A stretch of 64,000 nt of DNA from Stomoxys calcitrans. Taxonomy: Eukaryota; Arthropoda; Insecta; Diptera; Muscidae. The first letter of the stretch is position 1. Every line of letters starts with the position of its first letter. This document shows positions 58,116-64,000 of the stretch, in pieces. The position numbers were made by a program, and so were the translations under genes. Under the pieces are notes generated by a model. It was not told the origin of the DNA and made no database searches. It was given only the letters and a program-made list of their open reading frames with translations. Where the stretch lies: assembly GCF_963082655.1 (NCBI RefSeq), contig NC_081553.1, positions 214,477,961 to 214,541,960 on the forward strand. The letters are read 5' to 3'.

Positions 58116-58799
58116 AATCATGAGGTCATTTGTAGCAATTTTTCATAAAAATATTTCTCCTTAAAATTTAATTTCCTCAAAAGATTTTATGAAATTTTGA
58201 TTTTCTTTAAAACTTTTATTTAAATCAGACTTTTCAAACGACTTTTGGCCTTTTGTTAGCTATTGCTATGTGGCTTGCTGTTCAAATAGTAACATTATCG
58301 CCGTTGACAACAGACGGGCAACAGGAAAGCAACTCAGCGACGGCGACAATATCACCAAGCAAACAACAACTAAAATGGCCAAATAATCATTGAACCATCC
58401 ATCTAACCATCGGCAGTCGGCAAGAAATTGTCACCGCGGTCATTGTGGCGCCTATAAAATTGACTGTCCCCATAAAACAGTGAACAAGCAAACATTGACT
58501 TAAACCCCCAAACATCGTTTGTGGGAAATTTGACCAATAAAATAGAATTAAACTTTGGAAAACCACCCAAAAAAAAACCACAAAAACCGTCACCGTCGCA
58601 TCCCACACATTTGTATTTTCTAGTCATTTAAGTTTGGTTTTTTTTTTTTTTTCAATGAGTGATTTAAATTTATGCAATCGATAATGCCATTGATTGGTCT
58701 CCACGCTAAATTCATTGATACGATGGTTTTTGTGCTTTTTTAATTACAACAGATTGGCGGTTTTATATTGAAACGGTTACATTGTCAGTTTACATGATG
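58116..58799 (+). other. Unique AT-rich DNA
   Basis: No gene or repeat is recognised. A T run lies at 58637-58653. Minus-strand frames at 58387-58627 have no family resemblance. Confidence 0.4.
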
Positions 58800-60471
58800 T
58801 TTGGCGATTTGGATTAAACCGCCGACTCTAGCTCCCTTGTACCACCAAGCATTGTGCTTATGGTTGGAAGCTACACATCGAGGTGCTCTGCTTAGAGGTT
58901 CCAAACATTCCGTTGAGTATACCGGACTGGAGAAAATATATCCATGATCCGAAAAAAACGCCACTTTGAGCACTCTCCAAAAGTCGTTACAGGCAACTTT
59001 CAGTCTGTCAACATGTTTTCCGATTAGACAGTGACCTATCAATACGGACACAATGACCGAGACGTTCTTTCTAGCCAGCGATAGTAAAGCAGCCGACCTC
59101 TTCAGGTCTAGACCAGGCCACCTAACCCATTTTATGACCATCTATCATCCGGTGACCTTCAGACCTTATCCTGAAGACTTAGCTTACATCCGCTTTTCCA
59201 ATACCCTGGAATACCTCTGTGGCTCGGCACCCAGAACAGGTGAATTTTTAACTGTTTAGCCGTCTCTTTGAGAAATCTGCGATAGTCGAGGGCGATTTTG
59301 TGTTTAGAAATACATTTTCCCGGAACGTAATGGACGCCTGAGAAGATATTTATGCCAATCGTTGTTATCACATTGAAAAATGTTGCCCATGAACATTCCA
59401 CTAAGGAAGAGGGGCAAACTTCTCACCTATCAATGAGTGCAGTCCGATTCAAGTTTAAGCTCAATGATAAGGGGCCTCCTTTTTATAGCCAAGTCCGAAC
59501 GGCGAGCCGCAGTGCGACACCTCTTTGAAGAGGAGTTTTACATGGCATAGTACCTCACAAATGTCGCCAGCACTAGGAGGGGAAAACCACCGCTGAACGC
59601 CAGGATTCGAACCCATGCGTTCAGCGTCATAGTCGGACATGCTAACCTCTGCGCTACGGTGGCCTCCAATCACATTACATCTTAGCAATTTCAGCACTTC
59701 TTTAATCGCAAAAATCTCCGCTTGGTATACACTGCTGTGGTCCGGTAACCTTCTCGATATGACCAGTCCAAGTTGTTCAGAGTACACCCCAGCGCCCACC
59801 AGGTCGTCTAACAGTGTGCGTAGGCGCCGCATGACCAAAGGGAAAGCTCCCTTAGTCTAGCCACGATGTCCAGAGGCATAAGGTGTAGCATTGAGTTGCA
59901 TCAGATGGTGTCGTCCCCAGTGCAGCTGTTATGCACAAACAAGCCATCCTATGGATCCGGTTGGTTTTGAGCAGTAAGTGGAAGCGCCGTCCGCCAGACC
60001 ACAACACCAAATAGCATTTTAGACCTGATAACTGCAGTATATACTCGCTGTTTAAGCCCCCCAACTTTTGCCAATGGCTTCCTTGCAGATGTATAGGGCA
60101 AGATTTGCCTTTCTTGCTCTCACCAAAATGTTAGATTTGAAGTTCAAATTCCTGGCAAACAGAACATCCAGGTATTTTGCGTTTTCAGTCAATGGAACAT
60201 GCTCTCCTCCCAGGGAGACAGGTGCCACTGTAGTTAAGTTGTATCTCCTGCTGAGAGGACCTTCTTCTATCTTGCACGGGCTTACTCCTAGACCACTTTC
60301 GCTAGCCCACATCGCTGTCGCAAGTAGATCTTCCTGAAGTATATCTCTAAGTGTGCAGGGAAATTTTCCCCTAACCGCAATTGCCAGTTCACGAGCATAC
60401 GCGATCACTTTTACACCTTTTTCTATCAAAGTAGAGAGCACCCCCTTGAGGAGTTCCTCTGCTGGGCCATC
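58800..60471 (-). pseudogene. RNase H-bearing LINE (LOA/I-like), 3' part, inactive
   Basis: On the minus strand: reverse transcriptase KGVKVIAYARELAIAVRGKF, where the usual YADD catalytic box is YARE (60388-60399), TENAKYLDVLFARNLNFKSN and AIGKSWG, then CLCITAALGTTPSDA, RNase H GAGVYSEQLGLVISRRLPDH and SSVYQAEIFAIKEVL, a SINE at 59375-59668, LKIHLFWVPSHRGIPG, and LIGHCLIGKHVDRLKVACND. Frames shift repeatedly. The 5' side is cut at 60471 by a Helentron-like terminus. The boundary near 58800 is soft because recognisable motifs stop near 59000. Confidence 0.8.
59375..59668 (-). mobile_element. tRNA-derived SINE inside the LINE, 8-bp target duplication
   Basis: Minus strand: GGAGGCCACCGTAGCGCAGA, TTAGCATGTCCGACTATGAC, B box GGTTCGAATCCTGG, GCCGTTCGGACTTGGCTAT, GGCCCCTTATCATTGAGC and tail TTCATGGGCAACATTTTTC. 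ATCACATT occurs at 59367-59374 and 59669-59676. Both boxes are intact. Confidence 0.9.
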
Positions 60472-60474
60472 TTT

Positions 60475-61534
60475 TTATACCCTCCACCATAAGATGAGGG
60501 GTATACTAATTTCGCCATTCTGTTTGTAACTACTCGAAATATTCGTCTGAGACCCGATAAAGTATATATATTCTTGATCGTCGTGACATTTTATGTCGAT
60601 CTAGCCATGTCCGTCCGTCTGTCCGTCCGTCTGTCCGTCCGTCTGTCCGTCCGTCTGTCCGTCCGTCAGTCCGTCCGTCCGTCCATCCGTCCGTCCGTCT
60701 ATCTGTCGAAAGCACGCTAACTTCCGAAGGAGTAAAGCTAGCAGCTTGAAATTTTGCACAAATACTTCTTATTAGTGTAGGTCGTTTGGTATTGTAAATG
60801 GGCCATATCGGTCCATGTTTTGATATAGCTGCCATATAAACCGATCTTAGGTCTTGACTTCTTGAGCCTCTAGAGGGCGCAATTCTTGTCCGATTGGAAT
60901 GAAATTTTGTACGATGTGTTCTCTTCGATATCCAATAACTGTGCCAAGTATGGTTCAAATCGGTCCATAACCTGATATAGTTACCATATAAACCGATCTT
61001 GAATCTTGACTTCTTGAGCCTCTAGAGGGCGCAATTCTTATACGATTTGAATGAAATTTTGCATGACGTATTCTGTTATGATATCCAACAACTGTACCCA
61101 GTATGGTTTAAATCGGTTAGTAACCTGATATAGCAGTCATATAAACCGATCTTGAATCTTGACTTCTTGAGCCTCTAGAGGTCGCAATTATTATCCGATT
61201 TGCTGAAATTTTGTACGACGGATCCTCTCATGACCATAAACATACGTGTTTATTATGATCTGAATCGGTCTATAGCCTGATACAGCTCCCACATAAATCG
61301 ATCTACCTACTTTACTTCTTGAGCCCCCAAAGGGCGAAATTCTTATTCGAATTGGGTGACATTTTACACAGGTCGCCAATATATAATTTAATTGTGGTCC
61401 GAACCGGAGCAAATCTTTTCTTATATCCTTTTTTTGCCTAAGAAGAGATGCCGGGAAAAGAACTCGACAAATGCGATCCATGGTGGAGGGTTTATAAGAT
61501 TCGTCCCGGCCGAACTTGGCGCGCTGTTACTTGT
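60475..61534 (-). mobile_element. Helentron/DINE-1-like element, full length, with long GTCY block
   Basis: Left TTTATACCCTCCACCATAAG, GTCY block about 100 bp at 60608-60708 (CCGTCCGTCTGTCCGTCCGT repeated), about four monomers, right end ATGGTGGAGGGTTTATAAGA and palindrome TTCGTCCCGGCCGAA, then GCTGTTACTTGT. At about 1.06 kb it is the shortest full copy, having fewer monomers than its siblings. Confidence 0.92.
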
Positions 61535-61739
61535 TTCAAAGTAATTTCTTTAAGACTTCCAGGTGATGGGCTACTAACCCGACGCCCTAACCTATTTTTC
61601 TACTTTAGGTTCTCACTTCATTGAGAACTCGGATTGTTCAACCGTAGGAGCTAGAAGGCATCTTAATCACAATGGACGAAAAGTTCTAAGTGAGTCTGAT
61701 GGTACACTGCTACTTAAATCTAACCAACGCGTTGTTAGA
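61535..61739 (+). other. Short spacer
   Basis: CACTTCATTGAGAACTCGGA and GTGAGTCTGATGGTACACTG lie here. The second phrase resembles dispersed fly repeats I recall, but I cannot define an element. No gene. Confidence 0.3.
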
Positions 61740-61927
61740 CCATAGTCAGGTTAAGCTCGAGGATGGACTATATCGGACTATATATTAGAAAAGCCCCAAT
61801 ATAGTCCCATCTGCGATTAAAGGTCTTGGGGCCCATAAAAGTCGCACTTATTACACGATTTTGCTAAAGTTTGGAAAAGCAAGTTGGGTTAGACCCTGCG
61901 ACATTCATACCCAATATGATCCAGATC
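61740..61927 (-). mobile_element. Fragment of a CCCACCACC-subfamily array
   Basis: AGGTTAAGCTCGAGGATGGA and CTATATCGGACTATATATTA match the monomer nearest the 3' end of the copy at 42783. A partial second monomer follows, and then the 3' terminus of another element interrupts it at 61928. Confidence 0.75.
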
Positions 61928-63417
61928 ATTATACCCACCACCACTGTGGTACAGGGTATAATAAATTTGTGCATTTGTTTGCAACGCTAAGAAGGAGAAG
62001 AGCTAGACCCATCGATAAGTATACGGATCGGCTTAGAATCGCTTCCTGATTCGATTGTCTGTCTGTCCATGTATTCTTGTTATCAAGGTACAGGTCGCAT
62101 TTGTTGTCCGATTTTCACAAAATTTTGTATAGGTGTCTTTTTTGGTTCAAGAACGAACGCTATTGATTTTGAAAAAAATCGGTTCAGATTTAGATATAGC
62201 TCCCATATATAACTTTCATCCGACGTGCCCTTTTAAAGCTGTAGGAGCCGCAATTTTTGTGCAATCTCTACCAAATTTGGCATGAAATGTTTCGTGTGAC
62301 GTCCCAATATGTGTGCAAAATTTCATCTAAATCGGATCAGATTTAGATATAGGTCCCATATATAATTTTCGTCCGATTTGACCTATAAAGGCTGTAGAAG
62401 CCACAATTTTGGTCACATCCTTACAAAATTTGGCACGAGGAGTTTTTTGTGACGTCCCAATATGTGTGCAAAATTTCATCATAATCGGATCAGATTTATA
62501 TATAGCTCCCTTGTATATCCTTCATCCGATATGCACTTTTAAAGCTGTAGAAGCAACAATTTTGATTCGATCTCTACGAAATTTGGCGTGGGCCGTTTTC
62601 TTCAACGTCCTCATGTGTGTGTAAAGTTTTATAAAAATCGGTTCAGATTTAGATATAGCTCCCATATATATTTTTCATCCGATATGGCCTTTTAAGGCTG
62701 TAGAAGCCACAATTTTGCTTCGATCTCTACCAAATTTGGCATGAAATGTTTCGTGTGACGTCCCAATATGTGTGCAAAATTTCATCTAAATCGGATCAGA
62801 TTTAGATATAGGTCCCATATATAATTTTCGTCCGATTTGACCTATAAAGGCTGTAGAAGGCACAATTTTGGCCCGATCTTTACAAAATTTGGCACGACAT
62901 GCTTTATGTGATGTCACAATTTGTGTGCAAAATTTCATCATAATCGGATCAGATCTATATATAGCTCCCATGTATATCTTTCATCCGATATGCACTTTTA
63001 AAGCTGTAGAAGCAACAATTTTGATTCGATCTCTACAAAATTTGGCGTGGGCCGTTTTCTTCAACGTCCTCATATGTGTGCAAAGTTTTATAAAAATCGG
63101 TTCACATGTAGATATAGCTCCCATATATATTTTTCATCCGATATGGCCTTTTAAGGCTGTAGAAGCTGCAATTTTGGTCCGCTCTCTACCAAATTTGGTA
63201 CGAAATGTTTCGTGTGACGTCCCAATATGTGTGCAAAATTTCACCATAATCGGATCAGATTTAGATATAGGTCCCATATATAATTTTCGTCCGATTTGAC
63301 CTATAAAGGCTGTAGAAGGCACAATTTTGGTCCGATTTTTACAAAATTTGGCAAGAGGAGTTTTTTGTGACGTGCCAATATGTGTGCATTTCATCATAAT
63401 CGGATCAGATCTATATA
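61928..63417 (-). mobile_element. Helentron/DINE-1-like element of a third subfamily, 5' truncated, three-monomer higher-order array
   Basis: Left end TTATACCCACCACCACTGTG, short GTCY run TGTCTGTCTGTCC at about 62058-62070, then about nine monomers with TTTAGATATAGCTCCCATAT, TTTTCATCCGATATGGCCTT and CAATATGTGTGCAAAATTTC. Monomer variants repeat every third unit (spacing about 455-465 bp). The palindromic 5' end is absent; the array stops near 63417, about 90 bp from the stop codon of the next gene. Confidence 0.85.
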
Positions 63418-63507
63418 ATTAAAATTTTTGTTAAAGAACATATCCAAAAGCTTTATCTCTTCTTCGTTTTAACACCAGGTTCCATTCCATTGTGGCTTGC
63501 CATAATC

Positions 63508-64000
63508 CTACACCACATTAACATACATATTGGGATTTTGTGCAATATGATCCTCCATTATCTTCTTCTTCATACTCTCCCATTGACGCAAACGTTCTTG
63601 CACTTCCGGTATAACCGAACGTACTTTCAAACGATTCAATTCGGGACCATCACGCATTTCTACTTGCGTCTTGAAATTGTATTGGGGAGTATAGCCATGG
63701 AGTTTCAAGAAATGATCAAAATAGAAGGGAATAATTTGCTCTTGTGTTGTGGTGACTTCGGCTATGCTATCACGTATCTCTTTGGCCTTGCCACGTATAT
63801 CGGCACCATCTTCATTGAAAGCTTGGAAAAAGAATTTGGCACCTTCGGAAATTTCCTTTTCTTTTGTTACAGGAGTCTGGCGACGTTTCTTTAGATAAAG
63901 TCTTGGTAGTTTTGTGGGACGTTTGGACATTTTCGCTGTTAAAGTTGGTGGGGATTCTAGATTGCGAACGACTTTCTGCATTTCCTGGCCAATGCGTTTT
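63508..64000 (-). CDS. C-terminal coding part of an unidentified protein, open at the window edge
   Basis: 163 codons remain open from the right edge (KRIGQEMQKVVRNLESPPTL...) to a TAG at 63508-63510. The sequence is non-repetitive and charged: a basic stretch SKRPTKLPRLYLKKRRQ that could act in nuclear or mitochondrial targeting, then ISEGAKFFFQAFNEDGADIR, an Ile/Phe segment IIPFYFDHFLKLHGYTPQYN, and a Lys/Glu/Arg-rich helix near the end (VIPEVQERLRQWESMKKKIM) finishing in NMYVNVV. I do not recognise the family. No intron interrupts it. Internal Met codons at 63979-63981 and 63928-63930 are both possible starts; the latter has a good fly context (GCGAAAATG). The frame upstream also looks coding, so I favour a 5' extension beyond the window. 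Its 3' side directly faces a repeat array. Confidence 0.75.
   Translation of the reverse strand, partial: KRIGQEMQKVVRNLESPPTLTAKMSKRPTKLPRLYLKKRRQTPVTKEKEISEGAKFFFQAFNEDGADIRGKAKEIRDSIAEVTTTQEQIIPFYFDHFLKLHGYTPQYNFKTQVEMRDGPELNRLKVRSVIPEVQERLRQWESMKKKIMEDHIAQNPNMYVNVV

Overview
This is nuclear DNA from a higher fly. Dispersed repeats that I associate with muscid/calyptrate flies (Stomoxys, Musca and relatives) fill well over half of it; the assignment rests on recalled repeat families and was not searched. The genes are eukaryotic: GT-AG splice sites, long AT-rich introns and low-complexity Thr/Asn/Pro/Ala coding sequence. There are no operons, rRNAs, functional tRNAs, CRISPR arrays or phage-type features.

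Only two host genes are supported. On the + strand, coding exon 1 (1611-2469) and a 41-codon exon (9046-9168) join in phase across a 6.6 kb repeat-filled intron. The second exon has a good donor, so the gene continues, but I find no later exon. At the right edge a minus-strand gene (stop at 63508, frame open through 64000) gives the C-terminal part of a charged, helix-rich protein I cannot name.

Almost everything else is mobile or tandem DNA. The dominant family is a non-autonomous Helentron/DINE-1 (mini-me) type element. One end reads ACAAGTAA...TTCGGCCGGGCCGAA...CCCTCCACC (or CCCACCACC), the middle is an array of about 153-bp monomers, and the other end is a GTCY (GGAC) microsatellite followed by GGTGGAGGGTATA. 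About twenty full or partial copies occur on both strands, some joined head to tail, one pair head to head. Also present are a tRNA-derived SINE of about 310 bp (about nine copies), three fragments of RNase H-bearing LINEs, one RT-bearing CR1/jockey-like LINE, a Tc1/mariner transposase remnant and two mariner-type MITEs.

Layout: 1-1.0 kb repeat array; 1.0-9.2 kb split gene with intronic elements; 10.3-16.0 kb satellite with higher-order structure; 16.0-25.2 kb SINEs, MITEs and a second tandem family (gggactcaaatg) arranged head to head; 25.2-28.6 kb two Helentron-like elements head to tail; 28.6-30.8 kb mariner remnant and an inverted second locus of the satellite; 31.2-44.2 kb a series of Helentron-like elements; 44.2-47.9 kb a LINE with a perfect 894-bp-offset tandem duplication and a 72-bp perfect hairpin; 49-53 kb more arrays; 54-58 kb three joined elements ending in a foldback; 58.8-61.5 kb LINE plus element; 61.7-63.4 kb array with a three-monomer higher-order repeat; 63.5-64 kb the second gene. 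I found no new multi-gene system. The noteworthy biology is how the elements nest, join and expand.
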